From Aureispira anguillae (lineage in GTDB: Bacteria > Bacteroidota > Bacteroidia > Chitinophagales > Saprospiraceae): DNA of 64,000 bases. The DNA lies in NCBI RefSeq assembly GCF_026000115.1, contig NZ_AP026867.1, positions 5,320,001-5,384,000 of the forward strand. Direction: 5' to 3'. This document shows positions 54,563 through 63,566 of the stretch, in pieces. Every line of letters starts with the position of its first letter. Position 1 is the first letter of the stretch. The position numbers and the translations under genes are program-made. Below the pieces are notes generated by a model. That model was given only the letters and a program-made list of their open reading frames with translations, had not been told where the DNA came from and made no database searches.

Positions 54563-55480
54563 ATGAATCAATCGTATAAGTATTATTTTCAGGTACATCT
54601 AGCAGTATTACTATTTGGTGCAGTTGGCTTATTTGGCAAATTAATTCAGTTATCCTCAGGCGGTATTGTATTGGGACGTGCCTTATTGGGCGCCATTTTT
54701 ATACTTGGGGTTAGCCCAATTTATACCCTTTACCAAAATCAAAAACGAGCTACGCTCCCTCTTGATTCTTTTGCTAAACCTAAAACAGCTCTCTTTGAGC
54801 AATTTAGACCTAAAACGGTCAAGGATCTGCTGTTTTTTGGAATACTAGGCAGTATACTTGCTTTCCATTGGATTGCTTTTTTTGAGGCTATTCAACGATC
54901 TAGCGTTACAATTGGAGTACTTACTTTTTCAACTTTTCCAATTTTTACCATCTTATTTGCCCCTTGGTTTAATAAAGAGCGCTTATTATTTTCGGATTTA
55001 GTTTTAGCCGTTATTGCCTTTGGGGGGATCTTATTAGTCATGCCTTCTTTTTCATTTGAACACCAACATACACAAGGTGCTCTGTGGGGAGTAGCATCAG
55101 GTGCCTCCTTTGCTATTTTAACCCTAATTAGTCAACTAATGATTAATGGCTACTCTAGCAACTGTGTGTCTTTTTATCAAAATGGTGTTGCCGCTTTAAT
55201 TTTATTGCCTTTTTTTAGTGCCGACGTATTAGCAGGAAGCTCAAAAGACTGGTTTTATTTGGTCTTATTGGGAGTTATTTTCACAGGAATTGCTCACACC
55301 ATGTTCATCAATAGTATGAATGGCATCAAGGCACAAACAGCAAGCCTAATTACCAATTTGGAACCTGTTTATGGAATTCTATTAGCTTGGTTATTCCTTG
55401 GAGAAACGCCTCATGCCAATGTACTATTGGGTGGAGGGCTAATTCTAGCTGTTGCATTTTTTGCAATGAAAAAAAAATAA
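54563..55480 (+). CDS. EamA/DMT-family transporter
   Basis: A protein of 305 residues with ten predicted membrane helices in two EamA repeats. Repeat one is interrupted by a loop of charged residues (YQNQKRATLPLDSFAKPKTA), followed by FWSIL-type FFGILGSILAFHWIAFFEAIQ and VTIGVLTFSTFPIFTILFAP. Repeat two ends in ASLITNLEPVYGILLAWLFLGE, the family signature. Exporter of metabolites or amino acids; substrate unknown. Confidence 0.9.
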   Translation: MNQSYKYYFQVHLAVLLFGAVGLFGKLIQLSSGGIVLGRALLGAIFILGVSPIYTLYQNQKRATLPLDSFAKPKTALFEQFRPKTVKDLLFFGILGSILAFHWIAFFEAIQRSSVTIGVLTFSTFPIFTILFAPWFNKERLLFSDLVLAVIAFGGILLVMPSFSFEHQHTQGALWGVASGASFAILTLISQLMINGYSSNCVSFYQNGVAALILLPFFSADVLAGSSKDWFYLVLLGVIFTGIAHTMFINSMNGIKAQTASLITNLEPVYGILLAWLFLGETPHANVLLGGGLILAVAFFAMKKK

Positions 55481-55707
55481 TTATATTTACTACTCTACAC
55501 GATGGTTTTTAAAATTTAACAGAATGGGCTTTTCTAGCCATCTATTAGACGCTAGATTGTTTCACTCTTAGAGCAAAATGATCTAAAAATAGATAAAAGC
55601 TGCCCCAATTTTAATTTTCACAAAAATCATTGGGTAGAGAATATATGTACTACACCGTAACAAAACTTAGATGCGCTCTAATCATTTTATAGCTATAACA
55701 ATTCAAT

Positions 55708-56139
55708 ATGTCCAAATCTGTATGGTGGATTGGCTTATCCAATGAATGGAATGTCATCCAAAAAACCAGTTGGAATGCTCCTCGCCCAACACTTAATCCA
55801 AATGTACACATGTGGATCAAAAAGATGGAAACAGAAAATTTCATTAGAAGTTCTAACCTAAAAAAAATAATGCTGTACGACTATTCTGTTTGGGATACAA
55901 GATTTAGACGACGAGCTTTTTTCCCCATCAACAAATGGTCATTAGTTGGTCTGAGTACGCCTTTAGAACTCAATATCAGCTCAAAAGTTTATTTACATCT
56001 GCAAGATCCAGAAAAGGAAGTAAAAAAAATTCTCATTGATTCAGACAATAATTGGAACCTAACCAAAGCTTTTACTCATATAGATTATAACATCTCTGTT
56101 TTTGACAATTGGGCAAGTTACGAGCAGCAGACTACCTAA
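55708..56139 (+). CDS. hypothetical protein
   Basis: A protein of 143 residues, soluble and aromatic-rich (MSKSVWWIGLSNEWNVIQKTSW; YDYSVWDTRFRRRAFFPINKW; VFDNWASYEQ). No signal peptide and no domain I recognise. It converges on the outer-membrane barrel gene with one base between them, and has no close co-directional neighbour (the DMT gene ends 227 bp before). Its coding status is supported by an uninterrupted frame filling the gap and sensible composition, not by homology. Confidence 0.5.
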   Translation: MSKSVWWIGLSNEWNVIQKTSWNAPRPTLNPNVHMWIKKMETENFIRSSNLKKIMLYDYSVWDTRFRRRAFFPINKWSLVGLSTPLELNISSKVYLHLQDPEKEVKKILIDSDNNWNLTKAFTHIDYNISVFDNWASYEQQTT

Positions 56140-56140
56140 G

Positions 56141-57379
56141 TTAAAAACTAAACTTAATCCTTAAAAAGACAACTTGAACAGGGCTGACATAATAATTTCC
56201 AGACTGATTGAATGAAATTTGCCCCACCAACGATAAGTCCCATTTTTCATTAATCGTATAAGCAAAATTAGGACTGAGAAACAAAGAGTGGCTTTCGCCT
56301 GGGCTATAAATTGCTGTGAGCCCTAGGTTAAAAATTTCTTTGATAGGCTGAGAAAAGGTCAAGAAAACAGCATACCGATAAGGATATAGATTTTTAGCAG
56401 AAGGTCTATAAGCAAACAGTTCATTGCTATTAGCGGTGGTGGAACCATTCATATTATACATAAGCCCCGCAACTAGATAGGTCTTTGTTTTAAAAATATA
56501 ATCGACGCTCAAAGTTCCTGTAAAACTATGTCGATTGCTGGTTGTATCTCCAAAATTGTAAAAATAAGCCAACTCTCCCTTAAAACCAGCTCCTTTGATA
56601 TTTCCTGCCCAACCACCACCAACAACAACATCCTGTCCAACAATTCCTGCCAACACCTGAAAATCATACTCCCACTTATTGGTTTTCCAAAGAAAGGCAG
56701 CGGTTGCATTTTCCCAGCGTGTAAACGCTTTAGCAGCAAATTCGATGCTTGAAGCCACTCCTGTAAAATACTGTATTCTCAAGGCATCACTCCCTGGTCG
56801 TTCTTCATAATCAAAATCCGTAAAAGAATAAGCATTAAAAATATCATTGGGATTCCAAATGGTATTAATTCCCCAATTAATTCGTTGCCTTCCTAAGCGA
56901 ATGTCCCAATTTCCTTTAGAATATTGCAAATACAAGCGATCTAAAGTACTGTGAATTACAGCACCTCGTTCGTCCAACAAAGCCCAAGAAAGATAATCGT
57001 AATAACCATTTTTGGCACTATCAGCGGTTACAATTGCTTTGCCATAATTAGGCCTCAACTTGGTGTATTCGCCAAAAAAAAGCCTCGTTCTTAATTCTGC
57101 TTTTAGCGTAATGGCATCGCTGGCAAACCATTTAAAATTAAGTCGATTGTGCACCAAATTATCTTGCAACATTATCTTGGTCGGTTGATGTACAAAATAG
57201 ACAGAAGTTAGATATTTGACATAACCATTTAGTTCCCAATTTTTGGGTGCATTAGGGTCTTTCTTTTTTTTCTTTTTTTCTTTAATTGGTAATTTAACAG
57301 TAGCTGCTGTCGTATCTTGGCTCATTGCACCAATAGGCAATAACACCAACAATACACCAATAATAAATGAGTAAATCAT
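56141..57379 (-). CDS. outer-membrane beta-barrel protein of the ABC envelope operon
   Basis: A protein of 412 residues: signal peptide (1-20, AMS-QD), a lysine-rich spacer (KEKKKKKKDPNAPKN, 34-48), then beta-barrel strands with the WDIRLGRQRINWG motif seen in DUF1302/alginate-export-like barrels. It ends in an aromatic-terminal strand (VVFLRIKFSF) for BamA recognition. It follows the ATPase gene by 20 bp and is the last of five genes reading from 61445. A barrel in this operon suggests transport or lipid trafficking across the whole envelope, but the cargo is not evident. Confidence 0.72.
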   Translation of the reverse strand: MIYSFIIGVLLVLLPIGAMSQDTTAATVKLPIKEKKKKKKDPNAPKNWELNGYVKYLTSVYFVHQPTKIMLQDNLVHNRLNFKWFASDAITLKAELRTRLFFGEYTKLRPNYGKAIVTADSAKNGYYDYLSWALLDERGAVIHSTLDRLYLQYSKGNWDIRLGRQRINWGINTIWNPNDIFNAYSFTDFDYEERPGSDALRIQYFTGVASSIEFAAKAFTRWENATAAFLWKTNKWEYDFQVLAGIVGQDVVVGGGWAGNIKGAGFKGELAYFYNFGDTTSNRHSFTGTLSVDYIFKTKTYLVAGLMYNMNGSTTANSNELFAYRPSAKNLYPYRYAVFLTFSQPIKEIFNLGLTAIYSPGESHSLFLSPNFAYTINEKWDLSLVGQISFNQSGNYYVSPVQVVFLRIKFSF

Positions 57380-57399
57380 GCTTGTAAATTAGGGAGTTT

Positions 57400-58089
57400 T
57401 TAGGCGAACTTTTGGTCTGAAATAATGGCTCCATCCTCCAAGGTAACGACTCGCCTAGCACGGTCAATTACACGTTGATCATGCGTAGAAAATAAAAAAG
57501 TAATATTTTCTTCTTTGTTTAACCTAGCCATAATATCCAACAAATCTGTTGTCGATTTAGAATCCAAATTTGCCGTAGGTTCATCGGCCAAGACAAACAT
57601 AGGTTTGGAAGCTAATGCACGAGCAACCGCCACCCGTTGCTGTTGTCCTCCTGATAATTGCGAAGGGCGTCTATCGATCTGTTCTTCTAGACCAACAGCA
57701 CTAAGCAATTCCTTCACCCTAACATCTCGTTCTGCTTGAGATCGCCCTTGTAATAACATCACAAATTCTACATTTTCCTTAGCCGTCAAAACAGGAATTA
57801 AATTATAAGCCTGAAAAACAAAGCCAATATTTTGTTTGCGAAATTCAATCATCGCAGAGTCGGATAGGCTAGCAATATCTTGATCATTAATGATTACACT
57901 TCCACTGGTTGCAGTATCCAGCCCACCAATGGTATTCAACAAGGTAGTTTTACCAGACCCTGAAGGACCAACCAACGCTGTAAATTCGCCCTGTCCAATC
58001 TCTAAATCTACCCCTCTCAATGCATGAACAGGAATCGTATCAGGATTATAAACCTTAGTCAGCCCTTTTACTGTTATTACATTTTTCAT
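57400..58089 (-). CDS. LolD/MacB-type ABC transporter ATPase
   Basis: A protein of 229 residues: Walker A GPSGSGKT (41-48), Q-loop Q93 (FVFQAYNLIPVLT), ABC signature LSGGQQQR (145-152), Walker B with catalytic Glu LADEPT (167-172), and switch His in FSTHDQRV. Sequence and length match the LolD/MacB class that pairs with FtsX-like permeases. It lies 20 bp before the barrel gene and 19 bp after a permease gene. Confidence 0.95.
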   Translation of the reverse strand: MKNVITVKGLTKVYNPDTIPVHALRGVDLEIGQGEFTALVGPSGSGKTTLLNTIGGLDTATSGSVIINDQDIASLSDSAMIEFRKQNIGFVFQAYNLIPVLTAKENVEFVMLLQGRSQAERDVRVKELLSAVGLEEQIDRRPSQLSGGQQQRVAVARALASKPMFVLADEPTANLDSKSTTDLLDIMARLNKEENITFLFSTHDQRVIDRARRVVTLEDGAIISDQKFA

Positions 58090-58108
58090 TTTAAATGGTA
58101 TTTTTTAA

Positions 58109-59332
58109 TTAAATTTTACGCATTGCTTCCACTGGATTTAGGCGGGTTGCCTTCAGCGCAGGGTATAGCGCAGCAAGAATGGCTGTAATCGCAACAGAAA
58201 CAGTCACGGTTACAAATGAAGCTAGATCCAAAGTAGTATAAACTCGATCACTCAATCCAAATTTATCCATTCCCTCCGAATAAGCACTTAGATCAATCCC
58301 TACAGCACCATAATACGTTACGGTCAAATAGCCTAACAACAAACCAATAGGTGCTGCAATCAATCCCAAACAAAGTGTTTCTATAATAATCATCATAAAT
58401 AGTTGCCAACGCTTCATTCCTACCGCCATCAACACGCCTAACTCCTTGCTGCGCTCTAACACAGCCATTAGCATAGTATTGATAATACCAAAAATAAGTG
58501 CTAACATCACAATCACGGTTATCACATAAGTAGAGACCGACATTTGAGATTCATAAAGATTGACATCTGGAGAAATTTCCTTATAGTTTTCCACCAATGC
58601 CTCTGGAAAATTAGCGGCTAAAATTGATTTTGTTGAATCCAACTGATCTATATCATGCAGCATTAGAGCTACCTCATGAATCATTTCTTCGCTGCCCAAC
58701 AAACGGCTTAGATCCTTTTGTTGTACAAAAACATTCACTTCTTCAAAAATTGCATTCCCTGTTTCATACAATCCAATAATTTTGAAGGCAGCAGAAGTTA
58801 ATTCACCATTTGCTTCTTGAAATGTTAAGACTACTTTAGATTTCAATCGAAGTTTTAGTTTTTTAGCCAATCGCTTGCTGACAATAATCGGATTTTTCTT
58901 TTTGCTTTTTTCAAAGTATTTGCCCTCTACAATTTTTTGATCCAATTTTGTTAAAGCAGCTTCTTGCTGGGGCAATACCCCTCTAATCTGTACCCCTCTA
59001 GATCCTTTTGCGGTTGCCAACATTCCATTGTTGAGGGAACGTGTTGTATAAACAGCAACCGATGGATTGGCTGCTATTTCTTGACTGATTTTTTCAACAT
59101 TTTTTAAGGTGTACTGTACCTCTTTTTCTTCCTTAAAATCAGGATTGTGAAGTTGAAGGTGTGATATTTCATTTTCAATCGCTCCGTTAATATACGAATC
59201 AATAAAGCCTGCCGTAAAAGCTAGAAAAAAGATAAGCGCCCACACCCCAACAATAACAGAACCCATTACCGTAAAACTTCGGATTTTGTTCCGCCAAATA
59301 TTTCGCCATGCTATTTTTAATATCATGTTCAT
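58109..59332 (-). CDS. FtsX/MacB-type ABC permease (second of pair)
   Basis: A protein of 407 residues: an N-terminal helix (about 20-42, IRSFTVMGSVIVGVWALIFF), a large MacB-type periplasmic domain (about 45-275), and three C-terminal helices (TYVITVIVMLALIFGIINTM; LFMMIIIETLCLGLIAAPIG; LASFVTVTVSVAITAILAAL). It ends in the family's LKATRLNPVEAMRKI. Starts with MNMILKIAWRNIWRNK, near-identical to its paralogue upstream, so the ATG two codons further in may be the true start. Forms a heterodimer with that paralogue, driven by the ATPase downstream. Confidence 0.92.
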   Translation of the reverse strand: MNMILKIAWRNIWRNKIRSFTVMGSVIVGVWALIFFLAFTAGFIDSYINGAIENEISHLQLHNPDFKEEKEVQYTLKNVEKISQEIAANPSVAVYTTRSLNNGMLATAKGSRGVQIRGVLPQQEAALTKLDQKIVEGKYFEKSKKKNPIIVSKRLAKKLKLRLKSKVVLTFQEANGELTSAAFKIIGLYETGNAIFEEVNVFVQQKDLSRLLGSEEMIHEVALMLHDIDQLDSTKSILAANFPEALVENYKEISPDVNLYESQMSVSTYVITVIVMLALIFGIINTMLMAVLERSKELGVLMAVGMKRWQLFMMIIIETLCLGLIAAPIGLLLGYLTVTYYGAVGIDLSAYSEGMDKFGLSDRVYTTLDLASFVTVTVSVAITAILAALYPALKATRLNPVEAMRKI

Positions 59333-59417
59333 TATAGTTAATTATGTTATAGATTTCAGCTAAGTAGGAAACAATCCTTGGCAAAAAACAACGGTGTACC
59401 TTCTGCCAATTATAGGA

Positions 59418-60638
59418 TTAAGCTCTCATTGCATCAATAGGCTTCATTCTCCATATTTTGAGACAGGGATATAAGGCCAATACAGTCGTTATTATCATAA
59501 CAATAATTCCCTGCATATAAAAAAGATCGAGGTCTACTGAAGCGGGTAGTTTGGCCTCGATTCCAAACTTGGCATAAGTCTCTGCCATATCACCTGTTAC
59601 AACAATAGGATTAACCGACAAATAATACATCAAGCCGTAGGAAATAACGATTCCTAACATAGCCCCTAAAAAGCCCAACAAGAGCGTTTCCATCCAAGTA
59701 GTTAGAGCCAATTGGCTCCTTTTCATGCCTATAGAAAGCAAAATTCCAAACTCATACTGTCGCTCTTTAGTCATCATTAGAATGGTTCCGAAAATGCCAA
59801 AAGAAACAATAAAATAAAGGATAAAAACCGTAATCATATTACTACTTTCTTTCAGGTCTTTCATTTCCATTAAATCGGGCATCATCTCCTTCCAGCCCAT
59901 AATTTCATAAGTAACTGCCGTATCAATTGTATGGGTTAGTTCCTTTAAGACCTTATCGGCGATGGTTCGATTATCAATCGTTAGAACGGCTGAGGTAATC
60001 ATTTGATTGGTGCCATAAAACCACTGTGCGGCCGCCAAAGGCATATAAATCATTTTGGAATTTAGGTCTGGAGATCCAAAGGAAACAATCCCCTTAATAG
60101 GATATTTACCTGCGGCATTCACCCCTCTATAACCTTGACTTATCAAAACAATAGTATCGCTAATCGTCAATTTTAATTTTTCAGCCAAGCCCTCACTAAT
60201 CAAAACTGCTTGATCTTCAAGATTAAGATATTCTCCTTGTTTTACTCGTTTTTTTAGCCCCGTCAAATCATCCTCTTTGGTTGGGTCTATTCCAATAACC
60301 ATAGCACTTTTAGTAATTTTACCAAAAGAAGCTAAGGCAAATGACTCTAAACGAGGAACGACCTCATTAATCCCTTTGGTCTCCATTAGTTGAGTTCTTA
60401 AAGAAGCCGTCAACTCAAAAGAATGATCCAAGGAACGATCGTCCCAATACCCTTTCTGAACCACTTGGGCAAAGCCGCTATAAAAACTTACGGAATCATT
60501 AATCATTTTGTCAAAGATTCCTCTGTTCATAGAGTTGGTGGCAACAGCCAATAAAACCGCAAAGAAAATAGATGCAGCAGTAATTGCTGTTCGGCGTTTG
60601 TTTCGCCAAATATTTCGCCATGCTATTTTTAATATCAT
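59418..60638 (-). CDS. FtsX/MacB-type ABC permease (first of pair)
   Basis: A protein of 406 residues with the same topology: MILKIAWRNIWRNKRR at the start, an N-terminal helix (17-37), a periplasmic MacB_PCD domain (about 40-270), three C-terminal helices, and an ending LKIWRMKPIDAMRA. The two permeases are diverged in the periplasmic part but share both termini, as in LolC/LolE pairs. It follows the LolA-like gene by 60 bp. Confidence 0.92.
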   Translation of the reverse strand: MILKIAWRNIWRNKRRTAITAASIFFAVLLAVATNSMNRGIFDKMINDSVSFYSGFAQVVQKGYWDDRSLDHSFELTASLRTQLMETKGINEVVPRLESFALASFGKITKSAMVIGIDPTKEDDLTGLKKRVKQGEYLNLEDQAVLISEGLAEKLKLTISDTIVLISQGYRGVNAAGKYPIKGIVSFGSPDLNSKMIYMPLAAAQWFYGTNQMITSAVLTIDNRTIADKVLKELTHTIDTAVTYEIMGWKEMMPDLMEMKDLKESSNMITVFILYFIVSFGIFGTILMMTKERQYEFGILLSIGMKRSQLALTTWMETLLLGFLGAMLGIVISYGLMYYLSVNPIVVTGDMAETYAKFGIEAKLPASVDLDLFYMQGIIVMIITTVLALYPCLKIWRMKPIDAMRA

Positions 60639-60698
60639 TTTTATCAGATTAGTCGTTCATTGATGTTTTACTACAGCGTAAAAAATCTATAGATTAGG

Positions 60699-61445
60699 TT
60701 AGCGAACCCGTTTCATGTTTTGCGTAGAAAAAAATCGAGCATCAAAAGTAGCATCAAACTCTATGCTTTGATATTCCATAATTGTTTTGTGCCCTTCTTC
60801 GTCCGCAGGAATCAACACCATTTTAGTAGGCAGAAGTCGCCCTCCTATTTCCTTAATATTTTGCCCATAACTAGTATCCACCAATTCGTCATCTTCATCA
60901 TAATGCTCTGTTTTAAGGTTCAAATAATTTTTGGTATCGACCCAAATAATTACTTTTCCCCAAACAACAGGAGCATCCTCATTGGGAATGAGTTGGATTT
61001 TATAACATAACCTGCCTTCAATCTCTTCTTTGCCAATTATTTCATGGGTATAATCCTTCACAATAGAAGATTGGCGCACCAAATCATCGTTCTTAAAATC
61101 CGAGCCCATCCACGACTGCATCATCATAGAGGGAGGCATTTTGATCGTTCGATCAATAGAAGGCTGAAAGTTCCACATTTCTTTTTCTCGTTTGAGATAA
61201 CTAATTCCCTTTTCTCGTGCAGGAGCTGTAATCAAAATCAATGAGTAGTCTGTTCCATCTGCCCAGCTTTTTAGTTCCATCGTTCTAGACCAAGTAGGGC
61301 GTACGATTGTCATTTTCATGCTGGATTTAATACGCCCACCAAAGGCATTTTCATCCATTTTCTGAATAATCTCTTTAGCCGATTGCCCATAAGTGGTTAT
61401 GGTTAAGCCCAGAGAAAAAAGCATTAAAAAAAAAGTGTTTTTCAT
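60699..61445 (-). CDS. LolA-like periplasmic lipoprotein-sorting protein
   Basis: A protein of 248 residues: signal peptide (1-20, TYG-QS) and the PF17131-type LolA-like half-barrel. Conserved segments are SMKMTIVRPTWSRTMELKSW, REKGISYLKREKEMWNFQPSIDRTIKMPPSMMMQSWMGSDFKNDDLV and ILIWVDT-like VIIWVDTKNYLN. First gene of the operon with two FtsX-like permeases, a LolD-like ATPase and an outer-membrane barrel. The combination is a Lol-like machine, but the cargo (lipoprotein or lipid) is not known. A TetR-type operator half lies about 51-63 bp upstream of the start. Confidence 0.87.
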   Translation of the reverse strand: MKNTFFLMLFSLGLTITTYGQSAKEIIQKMDENAFGGRIKSSMKMTIVRPTWSRTMELKSWADGTDYSLILITAPAREKGISYLKREKEMWNFQPSIDRTIKMPPSMMMQSWMGSDFKNDDLVRQSSIVKDYTHEIIGKEEIEGRLCYKIQLIPNEDAPVVWGKVIIWVDTKNYLNLKTEHYDEDDELVDTSYGQNIKEIGGRLLPTKMVLIPADEEGHKTIMEYQSIEFDATFDARFFSTQNMKRVR

Positions 61446-61469
61446 GATGTATTTTTTATAAAAAAATAA

Positions 61470-61687
61470 GGTTCTTTTACAACTTGTATGCTAATCGTAA
61501 AACGTAAGGTAAAATGCTTCTATTTTGGGATATTAGAGCCTAGATCACGTTGTTTTTTAACACAGCACCTAAGTTCTAAAATCTAATACCCAAACGGCAT
61601 AATTAAAGACGTTAATTAAAATTTCCACACAATTAGCTTCGCTGCTACTGCGTGGTTACTACGTGATCCTATGGGTTATCAAAGAGC
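61470..61687. repeat. possible MITE-like element, copy 4 (divergent), between TetR and LolA-like genes
   Basis: The right part (61625-61687, CCACACAATT ... GGGTTATCAAAGAGC) is clearly related to the right end of copy 2, with a 20-bp insertion. A left end matching at 15 of 16 bases (GGTTCTTTTACAACTT) starts at 61470. The interior is unrelated to the other copies. A lone end-like sequence GGTTCTTTGATACCC also lies at 62418-62432. Confidence 0.55.
61496..61508 (-). promoter_or_regulatory. putative TetR operator half upstream of the envelope operon
   Basis: The 13-mer CGTAAAACGTAAG is identical, in inverted orientation, to 62325-62337 in front of the tetR-family gene. It lies 51 bp before the LolA-like start, a position suitable for repression. 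The palindromic partner half is imperfect here. Confidence 0.55.
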
Positions 61688-61697
61688 GAAAAATAAT

Positions 61698-62291
61698 TTA
61701 TTCATCTTCCTTATGTACCAAAAGACCATAGAAAAAGAAATTGGTCAATTCCATTGTCAATTCCTGTGGGTTCTTATATAAAGCCAGTAGTTTTTCATCC
61801 AACATCATCTCTCTCATTTTGTACAGTTGGTAAGCCATAAATTCACGTTTAATATCAGCTCGTACATAACCATCTTTTTGTGCTTGTTCATAATCATCCA
61901 ATACCATATCCATCATGGCATTTCCTTTTTCTTCTATATAAGTTAGAAGCCCCAACTCTTGGTTCTTGTAGATGTCCATAATAAACTCTTGACTAATATC
62001 TTGACTGTTTCTAAACTTAGCCAAAAGTGTCATTCTTACTTTTTCAGAAAAAGAGACCTTACTAGCCATAATACTCTTATATTCTGCTAACCCCTTATTA
62101 AAAATAAGGTCCAACAAGGTCTTGGCCAAATCCAGCTTATTGTCAAAAAAACGATAAAAGGTCATCTTACTCACCTTTGCTTCTTTACAAATCTCCTGTA
62201 TAGAAACCCGTTTAATTCCATGTTTCCAGAATAAACGTCTAGCGGTTTCTAGAATATCCTGGCATTTTGCATTCTCTAAATCTCTACTCAT
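61698..62291 (-). CDS. TetR/AcrR-family regulator
   Basis: A protein of 197 residues. A TetR helix-turn-helix at about 15-60 (ILETARRLFWKHGIKRVSIQEICKEAKVSKMTFYRFFDNKLDLAKTLL), then a helical ligand/dimer domain (residues 70-190; FIMDIYKNQELGLLTYIEEKG; YQLYKMREMMLDEKLL). It is the nearest regulator to the envelope operon, read in the same direction 253 bp downstream, and both promoters share a 13-bp motif, so it probably represses itself and that operon. Inducer unknown. Confidence 0.9.
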   Translation of the reverse strand: MSRDLENAKCQDILETARRLFWKHGIKRVSIQEICKEAKVSKMTFYRFFDNKLDLAKTLLDLIFNKGLAEYKSIMASKVSFSEKVRMTLLAKFRNSQDISQEFIMDIYKNQELGLLTYIEEKGNAMMDMVLDDYEQAQKDGYVRADIKREFMAYQLYKMREMMLDEKLLALYKNPQELTMELTNFFFYGLLVHKEDE

Positions 62292-62324
62292 AAATCACAA
62301 TATATCTTACACACAATATTAAAA

Positions 62325-62340
62325 CTTACGTTTTACGTAA
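62325..62340 (-). promoter_or_regulatory. palindromic TetR-type operator in the tetR promoter
   Basis: TTACGT-TTT-ACGTAA is a perfect 6-3-6 inverted repeat at 62326-62340, 35 bp before the tetR-family ATG. The 13-mer inside it recurs before the envelope operon. Autorepression is inferred. Confidence 0.65.
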
Positions 62341-62445
62341 AAAGTTCCTTAAATCGTAAGTTAATAAAACAAACGTAATCTTTTAAATTAATAAATACTT
62401 TTTTTCTAATTATTTATGGTTCTTTGATACCCCGAACTGCTACTG

Positions 62446-63546
62446 TTACCAATTATAGCCTATGACTAATTCGACAAATTCTGCTTCTCCAGCATAAGCA
62501 CGGATATGGCAGCCCATCCAGAGTTGATGTTTAAATTTTTTGAAATAATTGTGGAGGTAAAAGTTAAATCCTACTTTGCTAGCAATGACACTACGTTGAA
62601 AGCGATGTTTGTTTACATAAACACCGATTGCTGTTACCAATCCCCAGTGTCCAAAAAGGAGTTCATGAGTTGCTAAAACAGAGAGTCGAGCATAGTTCAA
62701 ATGTTCTAATTTTAATCCACCATTGTGCCGATCAAAAACATAAGGAGCAGTATTATATAAATACTCCACAGACAAACTCAGTTTGCTAATCCGAGCCATT
62801 AATCTGGAAACACCAAGCGAAATACTATAAATCGGATATTTGGGTCCCCTTGTTCCATTTTCTGTCAGACCTAAGCCAATATTGATAAATGGTCGGAAGC
62901 TCTGATTAAGAGCAGGCAACTTAGCCAGAACCTGTTGAGACAAGCTATCTGGGATTTTGGGTGCATTGAAACTATATTGAATCCCAATTTGAGCAAAAGG
63001 GATATTAATTCCTAAATTAGGATTGGTAAAACCACCATTGGAATAATGCGTAATTCCTGCGCCTATATAAAGGTGTAGAGGATCTGCTATTTGATACCGA
63101 AATAAGGTTCGAACCGTTGCACAAGCATTAATAGGTGCCCCTATCACAATGTTCTTTTTATTGGTAAAACTATTGAAGGTTTTAGTAATTAATCCAGCCC
63201 CCCATCCTACTCTCAACAACCAATCAAAACGCTTAGCCTTAAACAATTTAAAATCTAGGCAGGGAACAAGATAAAAAGCCTCCCCTAAGACATCCTTATT
63301 TCCTAACGTTTGATAAGCCAACAAATAAGCTACCGTAGGTTGTTTGTATAAAATAGACCAAATTTTCTTGCCCTGCGTTCTTTGCAGCCAAGCAATTTCT
63401 GTTGTCTGAACCAGCTCTTTGATCGCAGGATAACGAGGATGAATTGGAATATTCGTTCCTAATTGGTAATTCACTTCTACTCCATGTTGTTGCCCAAAGG
63501 CAACAGTTCCTACTAATAATTGAAGAACGAATATCAGTCTTTTCAT
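62446..63546 (-). CDS. PagL-like lipid A 3-O-deacylase / acyloxyacyl hydrolase
   Basis: A protein of 366 residues with a signal peptide (1-18, AFG-QQ). The catalytic region is THYSNGGFTNPNLGIN (166-181), with H167 and S169 as the PagL-type His-Ser pair in an outer-membrane barrel. Gly/aromatic beta strands on both sides form the barrel. It removes an acyl chain from lipid A. The family in Bacteroidota carries a longer C-terminal half, as here. It follows a TPR gene by 20 bp. Confidence 0.85.
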   Translation of the reverse strand: MKRLIFVLQLLVGTVAFGQQHGVEVNYQLGTNIPIHPRYPAIKELVQTTEIAWLQRTQGKKIWSILYKQPTVAYLLAYQTLGNKDVLGEAFYLVPCLDFKLFKAKRFDWLLRVGWGAGLITKTFNSFTNKKNIVIGAPINACATVRTLFRYQIADPLHLYIGAGITHYSNGGFTNPNLGINIPFAQIGIQYSFNAPKIPDSLSQQVLAKLPALNQSFRPFINIGLGLTENGTRGPKYPIYSISLGVSRLMARISKLSLSVEYLYNTAPYVFDRHNGGLKLEHLNYARLSVLATHELLFGHWGLVTAIGVYVNKHRFQRSVIASKVGFNFYLHNYFKKFKHQLWMGCHIRAYAGEAEFVELVIGYNW

Positions 63547-63566
63547 AGTTGTGTAAGCATCATCAT

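Noticed and set aside
62418-62432. GGTTCTTTGATACCC as a full extra MITE-like copy
   Set aside because: Only one end is recognisable; it lies at the 3' end of the PagL-like gene with no matching partner close by, so it may be chance or a remnant.
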